From Clostridium homopropionicum DSM 5847 (GTDB taxonomy: Bacteria; Bacillota; Clostridia; Clostridiales; Clostridiaceae), in the NCBI RefSeq assembly GCF_001263795.1, contig NZ_LHUR01000042.1, positions 186,001 through 250,000 of the forward strand: a stretch of 64,000 nucleotides of DNA. The letters are read 5' to 3'. Position numbers and translations under genes: made by a program. The notes under the pieces were generated by a model. It had not been told where the DNA came from. It was given only the letters and a program-made list of their open reading frames with translations, and ran no database searches. How positions within the stretch are numbered: the stretch's first letter is position 1; each line of letters starts with the position of its first letter. Of the stretch, positions 16,211-24,777 are shown piece by piece.

Positions 16211-17217
16211 GCTTGTTTATTAAAATACCTTATTATATCTTTAGCTGTATCCATATGCTCAGTATCATAATTTGCTAAAAATATAACCTCCCCCCTTAGG
16301 CTATAACTACTCCTTCCTACCTTTCCACAAAGGTAAACTAAATTTTTATAATTAAAATATCCATCATCTGCGAAAAATACCATAACATTAAGGTTTTCAA
16401 TATTAAAAGATATGTCTTTAAAATGATTAGTAACAAGTATACATTTATTTTTGTTTATAAATTTATATAAAGCTGCTTTATCTTCTCTGCCTTTTATATA
16501 ATAGAAAATATTGTTAGTAAATTTACTGCAATAGTATGCCAAGTATTCATATACATTAAATACTTTTTCCTCACTGGGTACATATACTATAACTTTTCTT
16601 TCATCCCTAATTATCCATTCAAGGTATTCATATATAACATAAGGTATATCCTTATTTATATCAATTCTAGTTGTAATTATCTTTGGTTCAGCTAGTGGTG
16701 AATAATTTGCCCTTACTGGAAATAAAAGCTCCTTGCTGTAATTAAAAGTTCGTTCTATAGAGTAAGCTATTATCTTACCCTCACTTTTACATCTTTCAAT
16801 AGTTATTTTTGCAATTTCTTCTTTGGAATAAAAAGAAAAGCTCTTTATATCATCATAAATTACTAAATCAAATTTATCCGAAATATTATTTGACATCTCA
16901 TGCTTGCATATTACTACTGGAATACCGCAATATTTACTATTTATTTTAAAATAAGTATAGTTTTTAAAATCATTTTCTTTTTTCAAGCTTTTAATAATAT
17001 TTATATTCTCAGATTCTTCATTAGTTATATATAGAATACTTTTATTTTCCTCAATATAATCAATTATTACCTTTGCAAAAATTTCATAAACATTGTATGG
17101 AGGAGAAATAATATTTAAAAATTTTTCTCTTCCGCGACTCCATTGATTTATTTCATTAATTATGTTATCAATGCTATCGCTATGTTCCGTAACAGATAAA
17201 TACATATTTATACTCAT
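16183..17217 (-). CDS. Divergent ComFA-like helicase relative lacking the ATPase motifs
   Basis: A 344-residue protein directly upstream of and overlapping comFC, where comFA lies in other Firmicutes. The C-terminal part resembles helicase domain 2 of ComFA: KVIVYVPSEEKVFNVYEYL, NKCILVTNHFKDISFNIEN, then YLCGKVGRSSYSLRGEVIFL, which fits the motif VI region. The N-terminal half, where Walker A and DEAD/DEAH should be, has ISPPYNVYEIFAKVIIDYI and LVIYDDIKSF: no GxGKT and no DExx box. The protein is also shorter than typical ComFA (about 450). So it is probably a degenerate, non-hydrolysing relative or a structural partner. An alternative is an unrelated helicase-like protein. GGGATGAG precedes the start and recD2 ends 4 bases upstream. 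Confidence 0.6.
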   Translation of the reverse strand: MSINMYLSVTEHSDSIDNIINEINQWSRGREKFLNIISPPYNVYEIFAKVIIDYIEENKSILYITNEESENINIIKSLKKENDFKNYTYFKINSKYCGIPVVICKHEMSNNISDKFDLVIYDDIKSFSFYSKEEIAKITIERCKSEGKIIAYSIERTFNYSKELLFPVRANYSPLAEPKIITTRIDINKDIPYVIYEYLEWIIRDERKVIVYVPSEEKVFNVYEYLAYYCSKFTNNIFYYIKGREDKAALYKFINKNKCILVTNHFKDISFNIENLNVMVFFADDGYFNYKNLVYLCGKVGRSSYSLRGEVIFLANYDTEHMDTAKDIIRYFNKQAWEMKLLKI

Positions 17218-17221
17218 CCCC

Positions 17222-19459
17222 TTAGGATAAACTTTTGTTATATTCCATTACATTATCTTCTAGTATATTCAAAATTCTCCACTTAAGTGCTGAATATCTT
17301 TCATAGCTTTTTTTATTGCTGGTCATAAAGTTAACTGCCTTTAAAAGTCCTACTAAAACTACCATCTTCTTAGCTCTAGTAATCCCTGTGTAGAATAAGT
17401 TCTTATTCATTAATAGAGGTGGCCCCATGAACATAGGCATAATTACTACTGGGAATTCACTTCCTTGGCTTTTATGAACTGTCATAGCATAAGCTATTTC
17501 AAGTTCATCTAAATATACATTATCATATATAATTTTTCTTTCCTCATCAAAAACCACTACTAATTTTTCTTCATCTATTTCCCAAATGTAGCCAATATCT
17601 CCGTTAAAAACTCCTATACCTTCTTTTTCTCCTTCTCCAGAAACTCGAGTCCATTTTAAATTATAATTATTTTTAGTTTGCATTACCTTATCTCCAATTC
17701 TAAATAAGGTATCTTTAAATTTCAGCTCTTGTTTTTCTTTATCCTTTGGATTAAGAATTTCTTGCAGTTTCTTATTTAAATTTTCAACTCCAAGAATCCC
17801 CTTTCTCATAGGAGTTAATATTTGAATATCTTTTATCTTATCCCAATCCTTATTAAAAGTAGGAAGACGCTTGTTAATTAGCTGAACTAAAGTATCTAAA
17901 ATCTCTTCCTGTTCCTCTGCCTTTAAAAAATAAAAATCTTTATTTTTTTTATTTAATATAGGCATTTCTCCATTATTAATTTTATGTGCATTAATAACAA
18001 TCATGCTTTCTTCTGCTTGTCTAAAAATATCTTTTAAACGCACTACCTTTACACACTTACTTTCAATCAGGTCTCGCAGCACATTACCTGGTCCAACAGA
18101 TGGTAATTGATCTGCATCTCCAACTATTATAAGTCTTGTTCCCATTGGAATGGCCTTAAGAAGACTATTCATTAGTAAAATGTCTATCATAGACGCTTCG
18201 TCCACTATAAGAACATCACACTGAAGTGGTGTCTCTTCTCCTCTATAAAAATCCATTTCTTCCTCTTCACTGAAGCCTAATTCTAACAATCTGTGAATAG
18301 TTTTTGCTTCTCTTCCTGTAGCATCACTCATCCTTTTTGCTGCTCTGCCAGTTGGTGCTGCCATAAATACACTCATACCATGATTTTCAAATATTTCTGT
18401 TATACATTTAATAATTGTTGTCTTTCCTGTACCTGGTCCACCTGTTATTATTTCTATACCATTTTGAAAGGCTCCTTTTATCGCTTCTATTTGAGTCAAT
18501 GCAAATTTTATATTATTTGCTTTTTCAAAGTTCTCAATTTCTTCTATTATATTTATCTTGATGTTATCGTAGCTACTAGTAGCTAAAGTAAGAATCTTAC
18601 TTGTTACTGATAACTCGCAATAATAATATGGCATGGTGAAAACGCATTCCTGATTATTAATAACTTCTAACTTTAGTTTTCCATTTAAAACTGAGTTCTG
18701 AATATTTTGTTCAATATCTTTCTCGTTAACATTTAAAATACTTTCTGTTTCCTTTATTAACTTATCTAGCGGCATATAAGTGTTACCCATGTTACAAAAC
18801 TGATTTACCATATATTTAATGCCGCATTGTATTCTATAAGGTGAATTGCTTTCTATTCCTAAGCTTCTTGCAATTTTATCTGCAGTTTTAAAACCTATTC
18901 CAGATATATCATCTGTTAAAGTATACGGATTTTCTTTTACTGTATTAATAGAATTAGTACCGTATTTTTTATGTATCTTAATACACTGCTTAGCTGTAAC
19001 TCCATAGGTCTGAAGAAATACCATTATATTTCTTATTTCTCTTTGCTTTGAGTAGGAACTTGCAATTGTATCAATTTTTTTAGCTCCTATACCTTCAATT
19101 TCATTTAATCTTTCTATATTATTATCTAATATCTCAAGTGTTTTTTCTCCAAAATGTTCAATTATCTTTTTAGCGGTTATCGGTCCTATGCCTGATATAA
19201 TCCCTGAAGATAAATACTTTTCAATTCCTTCTAATGAATTGGGCACTATCTCTTCGTATGCTGTTACCCTAAACTGTTCTCCAAATTGAGGGTGTTTAAA
19301 CCATTCTCCTGAAAGCTTTAGATTTTGCCCTTCAGAAATATATGGAATAAATCCTGTTATTGTGGTTCTTAACTTTTTATCCCTTATATATGCAACTACA
19401 TAACCATTTCCTTCATTTTTAAAAACTATAGATTCTACTGTTCCCTGAATATCAGTCAT
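17222..19459 (-). CDS. recD2: SF1B DNA helicase RecD2
   Basis: A 745-residue RecD-like helicase that works without RecBC. The N-terminal OB-like region (GNGYVVAYIRDKK, LSGEWFKHPQFGEQF) and helix-hairpin-helix repeats (GIGPITAKKIIEHFGE, LNEIEGIGAKKI) are specific to the RecD2/YrrC type. The helicase core has Walker A GGPGTGKTTI, motif II DVLIVDEASMID, motif III GDADQLPSVGPG and motif VI YAMTVHKSQGSEFPVVI. It unwinds 5' to 3' and is tied to repair and replication restart. It is followed within 4 bases by the ComFA-like gene and then comFC, so the three are probably cotranscribed. Confidence 0.93.
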   Translation of the reverse strand: MTDIQGTVESIVFKNEGNGYVVAYIRDKKLRTTITGFIPYISEGQNLKLSGEWFKHPQFGEQFRVTAYEEIVPNSLEGIEKYLSSGIISGIGPITAKKIIEHFGEKTLEILDNNIERLNEIEGIGAKKIDTIASSYSKQREIRNIMVFLQTYGVTAKQCIKIHKKYGTNSINTVKENPYTLTDDISGIGFKTADKIARSLGIESNSPYRIQCGIKYMVNQFCNMGNTYMPLDKLIKETESILNVNEKDIEQNIQNSVLNGKLKLEVINNQECVFTMPYYYCELSVTSKILTLATSSYDNIKINIIEEIENFEKANNIKFALTQIEAIKGAFQNGIEIITGGPGTGKTTIIKCITEIFENHGMSVFMAAPTGRAAKRMSDATGREAKTIHRLLELGFSEEEEMDFYRGEETPLQCDVLIVDEASMIDILLMNSLLKAIPMGTRLIIVGDADQLPSVGPGNVLRDLIESKCVKVVRLKDIFRQAEESMIVINAHKINNGEMPILNKKNKDFYFLKAEEQEEILDTLVQLINKRLPTFNKDWDKIKDIQILTPMRKGILGVENLNKKLQEILNPKDKEKQELKFKDTLFRIGDKVMQTKNNYNLKWTRVSGEGEKEGIGVFNGDIGYIWEIDEEKLVVVFDEERKIIYDNVYLDELEIAYAMTVHKSQGSEFPVVIMPMFMGPPLLMNKNLFYTGITRAKKMVVLVGLLKAVNFMTSNKKSYERYSALKWRILNILEDNVMEYNKSLS

Positions 19460-19550
19460 AAAATCGCTCCCGAAATATAATTAACTTAAGTTAATTATAA
19501 ATATATAACTATTATTTCTCAACTATTATATATTCTTTCCATGATAATAA

Positions 19551-19583
19551 AAAAACTAACCTATTAAAATAGATTAGTTTTTT
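19551..19583 (-). terminator. Terminator of metK
   Basis: AAAACTAA-C-CTA and TAG-A-TTAGTTTT form an imperfect stem just past the metK stop, flanked by A/T runs on both sides. Confidence 0.7.
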
Positions 19584-19587
19584 ATTA

Positions 19588-20763
19588 CTATAAATATTTT
19601 TTTATTTCTTCAACCTTATTAAGCTGCTCCCATGGAAGATCTAAATCATTTCTTCCAAAATGTCCATAAGCCGCAACCTGTCTATATAGAGGTCTTCTTA
19701 AATCTAAATCTCTAATAATAGCTCCTGGTCTTAAATCAAATACAGAATTTACAATCTCAACTATTTTGTCATCCTCTATTTTTCCAGTTCCAAAAGTATT
19801 TACTAATAGTGATACTGGATGTGCAACACCAATAGCATAAGCAAGACCAATTTCTATTTTATCTGCAACTCCAGCAGCAACTAGATTTTTAGCTACCCAT
19901 CTTGCTGCATAAGCTCCTGATCTATCAACCTTAGTTGGGTCTTTACCTGAAAAAGCTCCACCACCATGTCTTCCATATCCACCATATGTGTCAACAATTA
20001 TTTTTCTACCAGTAAGTCCAGTATCTCCATTTGGTCCCCCAATTACAAATCTTCCTGTAGGATTAATGAAGTACTTTGTATTAGCATCTAGCCATTCATT
20101 TGGAATTATATATTTTATAACATGTTCCATTATATCTTTTCTAATTTGCTCTTGTGTAACTTCTGGATCGTGTTGAGTAGAAACTACAACAGTATCTATT
20201 CTTACTGGCTTATCATCTTCATATTCAACAGTTACTTGAGTTTTTCCATCTGGTCTTAAATATGAAAGAATACCATTTTTTCTAAGCTCAGTTAATCTTC
20301 TTGATAATTGATGTGCCATACTTATTGGAAGCGGCATATATTCAGGAGTTTCATTAGAAGCAAAACCAAACATTATTCCTTGATCTCCAGCACCAACTGC
20401 TTCTACATTGTCTTTTTCACCTTCTCTTGATTCTAAGGCTTCATTTACTCCCATTGCTATATCAGATGATTGTTCATCAATTGAAGTTAGCACGGCACAA
20501 GTCTCAGCGTCAAATCCATATTTTGCTCTTGTATATCCTATATCTGTAACAACTCCACGTACTAGCTTTGGAATATCTACATAGCAATTAGTTGATATTT
20601 CTCCCATTACCATAACCATACCAGTTGTAACTGCTGTTTCACAGGCAACTCTTCCATATGGATCTTTTTCTAATATAGAGTCTAAAATGGCATCTGAAAT
20701 TTGATCACAAATTTTATCTGGGTGTCCTTCTGTTACTGATTCTGAAGTAAACAATCTTTTCAT
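19588..20763 (-). CDS. metK: S-adenosylmethionine synthetase
   Basis: A 391-residue enzyme making SAM from methionine and ATP. It carries the family signatures [29 protein letters not shown] and [17 protein letters not shown] choose ATG 20763 because AAAGGAG lies 5 bases upstream and the protein then begins [17 protein letters not shown] as in homologues; the open frame extending to 20826 would translate the riboswitch terminator. Expression is under a SAM-I riboswitch in the leader, so the product feeds back on its own transcription. Confidence 0.97.
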   Translation of the reverse strand: MKRLFTSESVTEGHPDKICDQISDAILDSILEKDPYGRVACETAVTTGMVMVMGEISTNCYVDIPKLVRGVVTDIGYTRAKYGFDAETCAVLTSIDEQSSDIAMGVNEALESREGEKDNVEAVGAGDQGIMFGFASNETPEYMPLPISMAHQLSRRLTELRKNGILSYLRPDGKTQVTVEYEDDKPVRIDTVVVSTQHDPEVTQEQIRKDIMEHVIKYIIPNEWLDANTKYFINPTGRFVIGGPNGDTGLTGRKIIVDTYGGYGRHGGGAFSGKDPTKVDRSGAYAARWVAKNLVAAGVADKIEIGLAYAIGVAHPVSLLVNTFGTGKIEDDKIVEIVNSVFDLRPGAIIRDLDLRRPLYRQVAAYGHFGRNDLDLPWEQLNKVEEIKKYL

Positions 20764-20779
20764 TTCATATTCTCCTTTC

Positions 20780-20813
20780 AAAAAATTAAAACCTCTTTTA
20801 ACAAAAAGAGGTT
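20780..20813 (-). terminator. Riboswitch-controlled terminator in the metK leader
   Basis: On the minus strand AACCTCTTTT and AAAAGAGGTT (20790-20813) form the stem, followed by a T-rich stretch just before the ribosome binding site. Confidence 0.85.
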
Positions 20814-20835
20814 GGATTAGCAGCATTATCGTTTC

Positions 20836-20936
20836 TTCTTATCTTGCAGAATATTCTGCAGGAATTAGCACCTTAGTACATAAGCACCGGTTGCTGGGTT
20901 TCACAGGGCCATTCCCTCCACCTCTCTTGATAAGAT
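20836..20936 (-). ncRNA. SAM-I riboswitch (S box)
   Basis: The conserved S-box series is on the minus strand: CTTATCAAGAGAGGTGGAGGG, ATGGCCCTGTGAAACCC, GGCAACC-like AGCAACCGGT, AAGGTGCTAATTCC and a closing CAAGATAAG that pairs with CTTATC(A)AG at the start. A terminator lies 22 bases further on, in front of metK. Confidence 0.95.
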
Positions 20937-20980
20937 ATTTTCTTATCTCTTATTAACTTATAAAGTAGCATAATACTATA

Positions 20981-21009
20981 ATATTATCATAGCAATATGT
21001 AAGTGTCAA
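20981..21009 (-). promoter_or_regulatory. Promoter of the metK leader
   Basis: Minus strand TTGACA (21004-21009), 17-base spacer, TAATAT (20981-20986), about 45 bases before the aptamer. Confidence 0.7.
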
Positions 21010-21055
21010 TATATTTATAACAAAATTTGACATTATTATTCAATAACTAATATCA

Positions 21056-21080
21056 TTAAAAAAGACATCTTCAAGATGCC
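21056..21080 (-). terminator. Terminator of the tRNA operon
   Basis: GGCATCTT and AAGATGTC form a short hairpin followed by TTTTTT on the minus strand, just past the last tRNA-Tyr gene. Confidence 0.7.
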
Positions 21081-21089
21081 ATTGTTTTG

Positions 21090-21174
21090 TGGTGGAGGAG
21101 GATGGATTCGAACCATCGAAACGAAACGTAACAGATTTACAGTCTGCCCCCTTTGGCCACTCGGGAACTCCTCC
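21090..21174 (-). tRNA. tRNA-Tyr (anticodon GTA), second copy of the operon
   Basis: An 85-base class II tRNA with a long variable arm, anticodon loop CTGTAAA containing GTA, T loop TTCGAAT and encoded CCA. It is identical base for base to the tRNA-Tyr at 21305-21389. Confidence 0.95.
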
Positions 21175-21221
21175 ATGTTATTTAGAATATTTAACTTTAA
21201 TTTTCCAACTAATAAAAAAAA

Positions 21222-21297
21222 TGGTGGGCACAACAGGGCTCGAACCTGTGACCCTCTGCTTGTAAGGCAGATGCTCTCCCAGCTGAGCTATGCGCCC
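21222..21297 (-). tRNA. tRNA-Val (anticodon TAC)
   Basis: A 76-base cloverleaf: acceptor GGGCGCA/TGTGCCC, anticodon loop CTTACAA with TAC, T loop TTCGAGC, encoded CCA. It lies between two identical tRNA-Tyr genes. Confidence 0.95.
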
Positions 21298-21304
21298 ATT
21301 TTTT

Positions 21305-21389
21305 TGGTGGAGGAGGATGGATTCGAACCATCGAAACGAAACGTAACAGATTTACAGTCTGCCCCCTTTGGCCACTCGGGAACTCCTCC
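21305..21389 (-). tRNA. tRNA-Tyr (anticodon GTA), first copy of the operon
   Basis: Same 85-base sequence as the copy at 21090-21174, separated from it by tRNA-Val; probably a recent tandem duplication or gene conversion. Confidence 0.95.
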
Positions 21390-21394
21390 GTAGT

Positions 21395-21470
<76 letters not shown>

Positions 21471-21511
21471 ATCTTTTTAATTATTGTTGACTAGGTTCGT
21501 CAACGAATATT

Positions 21512-21540
21512 AGTATACCTAGAAGTAGGACTAATTTCAA
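21512..21540 (-). promoter_or_regulatory. Promoter of the tRNA operon
   Basis: Minus strand TTGAAA (21535-21540), 17-base spacer, TATACT (21512-21517), about 42 bases before tRNA-Thr. Confidence 0.75.
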
Positions 21541-21695
21541 CCTTGAATTATTTCATTATAAGCAATTAAGCCTTTACTTTCTCTAAATTTCACCTAATTT
21601 CTCTCTCTTCCTTATACATACAACTTTAGATTATAAAAAATTTTCCTCATATCCCTTAATCTCCTTTCATATAAATTATCAAGGAGGTGTAGCTC

Positions 21696-22241
21696 TTGAA
21701 TAAAGTAAGAGTCCACTATAAAGATAATTTATCTTACTATGAAATAGCTTATTTCTTAAAGGATTACATTGATAAAAATTCTGTAATAGTATGCATAGGA
21801 ACTGATAGATGTATAGGTGATTGTCTAGGCCCATTAGTAGGAACATTACTTAAAATAAAAAACTTTCCTTTAGCAGTTTATGGGACCATTCCAGAACCTA
21901 TACATGCTTTAAATATAGATAAACAGCTAGAAGAAATATACAAGCTTCATCCCTCTTGTAATATTATTGGTGTAGATGCTTGTTTAGGTGATAGCAAAAA
22001 CATAGGAGAAATTCAAGGTAGAGATTATCCAATACATCCCGGAAAAGGTGTTGGTAAAGTCTTGCCTGATGTAGGCAATGCTTCAATCATTGGAATTGTA
22101 GATTCTACTGGAAATAATGAACTATTTACAAATAGAAATATACGTTTAAACTTAATAATGGAAATGGCCAAGGTTATTAGTCATTCGTTAATTCACGCTT
22201 ATTATCTTTCTCAAATTCACGCTAAAGGAATTGACACATAA
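21696..22241 (+). CDS. yyaC: YyaC-family spore protein (putative protease, DUF1256)
   Basis: A 181-residue protein matching the YyaC family, distant relatives of the germination protease GPR found only in spore-formers. It shows VCIGTDRCIGDCLGPLVGTLL, YGTIPEPIHALNI, IIGVDACLGD and GKGVGKVLPDVGNASIIGIV, the conserved blocks around the presumed acidic active-site residues. The role in sporulation is not established experimentally as far as I know. It starts at TTG 21696 with AAGGAGGTG 6 bases upstream. It is on the plus strand and convergent with mreB/mbl, with its own terminator. Confidence 0.88.
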   Translation: MNKVRVHYKDNLSYYEIAYFLKDYIDKNSVIVCIGTDRCIGDCLGPLVGTLLKIKNFPLAVYGTIPEPIHALNIDKQLEEIYKLHPSCNIIGVDACLGDSKNIGEIQGRDYPIHPGKGVGKVLPDVGNASIIGIVDSTGNNELFTNRNIRLNLIMEMAKVISHSLIHAYYLSQIHAKGIDT

Positions 22242-22256
22242 AAAATAGAAACAAAA

Positions 22257-22298
22257 AAATAAGTAGCTATAAGAGTTTATGCTTAGAGCTACTTATTG
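22257..22298. terminator. Terminator between yyaC and the mreB/mbl gene
   Basis: AATAAGTAGCT and AGCTACTTATT form a perfect 11-bp stem with an 18-base loop between convergent genes. Confidence 0.75.
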
Positions 22299-22324
22299 AA
22301 ATAAACTTATATAATAAGTATATA

Positions 22325-23356
22325 TTAATCAATTAGATTAATATCTTGTCCTTTATAAGATGCATCAATTTTATCTAAAAAATTAAGCACTTCACCAGTG
22401 CCAAGTGCTACAGATGATACGGAATCTTCAGATACTCTTACTGGAACTTTAGTTACCTCTGATATTAACTTATCTAAACCATTTAATAGGGATCCTCCGC
22501 CTGTCATAACAATACCTTTATCAGCAATATCTGCGGCCAATTCAGGTGGAGTTTTTTCTAATACAGAATGAGTACATTCTGCAATGGCATTCACTGCTTC
22601 ACTTAATGCTTCTCTCATTTCTTCCGAGGAAACAGTTATATTTTTAGGAAGACCGGTTATTAAATCTCTTCCCCTTATTTCCATACTCAAATTTTCTTCT
22701 CTTTTATAAGCTGTTCCAACATTTATCTTTAAATCCTCTGCTGTTCTTTCGCCAATCATAAGCTTATGCTTTTTTCTTATGTATCTTATTATTGATTCGT
22801 CAAAGCTATCTCCCGCAACTTTTATAGAACTTCTTACAACCATCCCTCCTAGAGAAATAACTGCAATATCAGTTGTACCTCCTCCAATATCTATAACCAT
22901 GTTACCACTTGCCTTGGTGATATCCAATCCTGAACCTATAGCAGCTGCAAGAGGCTCCTCTATTAAAAATACTTTTTTAGCTCCAGCATTCACTGCTGCA
23001 TCCTTAACAGCTCTTTTTTCTACTTCAGTAGCTTCACAAGGAACACAAATTACAACCCTGGGAGCACCTACTCTTTTTTTACCACATGCTTTTCTTATAA
23101 AATGTTTCAACATTTTTTCTGTAATATCATAATCAGATATTACTCCATCTCTCAATGGTCTTATAGCGACAATATTACCTGGAGTTCTTCCTATCATTTG
23201 CCTTGCCTCTTCTCCAACGGCTAAGACTTTATTAGTATTTTTATCAATAGCCACAACTGATGGTTCCTTCAATACAATTCCTTTTCCTTTAATGTAAACT
23301 AAGACGGTAGCTGTACCTAAATCTATTCCCATATCTGTGCTCATTCTAAAAAACAT
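22325..23356 (-). CDS. mbl: MreB/Mbl-family rod-shape-determining actin homologue
   Basis: A 343-residue bacterial actin that polymerises under the membrane and guides lateral cell-wall synthesis. Nucleotide-binding signatures are DMGIDLGTATVLVYIKGKGI (phosphate 1), VIDIGGGTTDIAVISLGG (phosphate 2) and GIVMTGGGSLLNGLD (adenosine). Its place beside spoIIID points to the Mbl-type paralogue; the symbol mbl is chosen on synteny, and plain mreB is possible. I prefer ATG 23356 (MFFRMSTDMGID), with AGGAG upstream; a GTG at 23368 sits directly against that site. Confidence 0.88.
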   Translation of the reverse strand: MFFRMSTDMGIDLGTATVLVYIKGKGIVLKEPSVVAIDKNTNKVLAVGEEARQMIGRTPGNIVAIRPLRDGVISDYDITEKMLKHFIRKACGKKRVGAPRVVICVPCEATEVEKRAVKDAAVNAGAKKVFLIEEPLAAAIGSGLDITKASGNMVIDIGGGTTDIAVISLGGMVVRSSIKVAGDSFDESIIRYIRKKHKLMIGERTAEDLKINVGTAYKREENLSMEIRGRDLITGLPKNITVSSEEMREALSEAVNAIAECTHSVLEKTPPELAADIADKGIVMTGGGSLLNGLDKLISEVTKVPVRVSEDSVSSVALGTGEVLNFLDKIDASYKGQDINLID

Positions 23357-23494
23357 CCCTAATTTCACTCCTGCTCTTTCGTAATAGTAATATATCTGTT
23401 AATATCTATACTTATTATATACGTTTATACTTACATATTCCATAGTATTACAAAAAAAACATTAATAATAAGCTAAATTGGGAATATTAATACT

Positions 23495-23743
23495 TTATAT
23501 TGTCTTATATTTCATTTTTGTGGCTTTTCCGCCCCTAATATGTCTCTCTGATTTATTTATATCTAATACATCTTTAGCCTCTTTAGCTACTTGAGGATTA
23601 ATTCTAGGTAACCTTTCAGTCATATCTTTGTGAATTGTGCTCTTGCTAACACCAAACACTCTAGCAGTTTTTCTGATTGTAGCTTTAGATTCTATAATAT
23701 ACCTAGCAACTTCAAGAACCCTCTCTTCAATGTAATCTTTCAA
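23495..23743 (-). CDS. spoIIID: Sporulation transcriptional regulator SpoIIID
   Basis: An 82-residue DNA-binding protein of the mother cell that activates and represses sigma-E genes and helps switch on sigma-K. The helix-turn-helix is TARVFGVSKSTIHKDMTERL, and the basic C-terminal tail (SERHIRGGKATKMKYK) is the second DNA contact known for the family. It starts at TTG 23743 with AAGGAGGT upstream. It lies between spoIIQ and mbl as in many clostridia. Confidence 0.96.
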   Translation of the reverse strand: MKDYIEERVLEVARYIIESKATIRKTARVFGVSKSTIHKDMTERLPRINPQVAKEAKDVLDINKSERHIRGGKATKMKYKTI

Positions 23744-23823
23744 AGTGCTACCTCCTTAACCTTATATATTTATAAATATGCACTTCCAATACTTTAAATT
23801 ACTATAAGCCTTGTTATTATTTG

Positions 23824-23853
23824 GCCATTTTCCGAATTAAATCGGAAAATGGC
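23824..23853 (-). terminator. Terminator of spoIIQ
   Basis: GCCATTTTCCGA and TCGGAAAATGGC form a perfect 12-bp stem downstream of spoIIQ; the following minus-strand sequence is only moderately T-rich. Confidence 0.75.
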
Positions 23854-23866
23854 TTTTAATGATAGA

Positions 23867-24628
23867 CTAATATTTTATATATTTTTCTGGATTTTCGCTT
23901 GAGAACTGTGGATCTTCTTTAGTATTTTTTAATACTTGTAAGTATAAGAAATTTCCTCCAATTTCATCAGCCATTCCTCTCAAGGAGCTATTACCTATCT
24001 TTCCAATTACCTGTCCTTGAGTTACTTTATCACCTTTACTTACCTTTACCTCTTTATCAAGATTTCCATAACAAGTGTACTTGCCACTTTCTGGGTGATA
24101 AATAGTAATTAAGGTTCCAAAGGCTCCATCATTATCTATTGATTTTACTTCACCAGCTGCCGCAGCTTTTACTGATGTTCCAACCTTTGCTTTAATATTA
24201 ATACCAAAGTTAGGTCTATATGTTTTTGATGTTTCCCACCAAACAGGAGTTTCCGAATACTTCATTGCTATTTCGCCATCAACTGGTTTAATAAATTTTG
24301 GCTCAGTAGTATTAGATACTTCCAATTCTTTATTAGTTGAAGCTTTAGTTTCAGCCTTATCATTTGTTTTTACTTGAACTGCATTGTTAATTTCCTTATC
24401 CTTCTGGGAGATAGTAACTTCTTTTTTTGGTAGTGTAGTATCTCCCTTTGCTTGTGAATCAACACCTGCATTTTGAGAGGTTTGTGGATTATTTTCTGCT
24501 TTTTTATTATTTCCAGTAGTAATTGCGGCTACTGCTGCGGCAATACATAAGCAAACAAATAAAACTACATAGAATCCCTCTCTTTTCAAAAAATTTGAAG
24601 ATTTTTTTCTGTTATTTTTGTTTTCCAT
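23867..24628 (-). CDS. spoIIQ: SpoIIQ-like forespore membrane protein with degenerate LytM domain
   Basis: A 253-residue protein: short basic N-terminus, a transmembrane helix (about 17-38, VVLFVCLCIAAAVAAITTG), a low-complexity Lys/Thr/Asn linker, and a C-terminal M23/LytM fold. SpoIIQ sits in the forespore membrane and joins SpoIIIAH across the intermembrane space during engulfment. The usual zinc ligands are gone: HxGxD is NFGIN (PNFGINIKA), the C-terminal HxH is LYLQV, so no peptidase activity is expected. Neighbours spoIIID and spoIID and the gene order support SpoIIQ over a housekeeping M23 peptidase. Confidence 0.85.
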   Translation of the reverse strand: MENKNNRKKSSNFLKREGFYVVLFVCLCIAAAVAAITTGNNKKAENNPQTSQNAGVDSQAKGDTTLPKKEVTISQKDKEINNAVQVKTNDKAETKASTNKELEVSNTTEPKFIKPVDGEIAMKYSETPVWWETSKTYRPNFGINIKAKVGTSVKAAAAGEVKSIDNDGAFGTLITIYHPESGKYTCYGNLDKEVKVSKGDKVTQGQVIGKIGNSSLRGMADEIGGNFLYLQVLKNTKEDPQFSSENPEKYIKY

Positions 24629-24735
24629 ATTTACACCTCCTTTTTCTAGTTTGTCCTTTAGTATCTAAAAAATACATTATTTATTAGATTTTCTTTCCTT
24701 TTTTTTCTATATAAAGCGACAAATTATTTCACAAT

Positions 24736-24763
24736 AATAAAAAAAACGCCTAATTTAAGGCGT
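24736..24763 (-). terminator. Terminator of spoIID
   Basis: ACGCC and GGCGT, extended by a short AT stem, followed on the minus strand by a run of eight T. Confidence 0.8.
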
Positions 24764-24777
24764 AAATTTCACATTAT

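Noticed and set aside
20764..20826. N-terminal extension of metK
   Set aside because: It would translate the riboswitch terminator and lacks a ribosome binding site; the family start lies at 20763.
21590..21660. Sporulation sigma-factor promoter before yyaC (CATACAACT)
   Set aside because: No convincing -35 partner at the right distance; the match is too weak to list.
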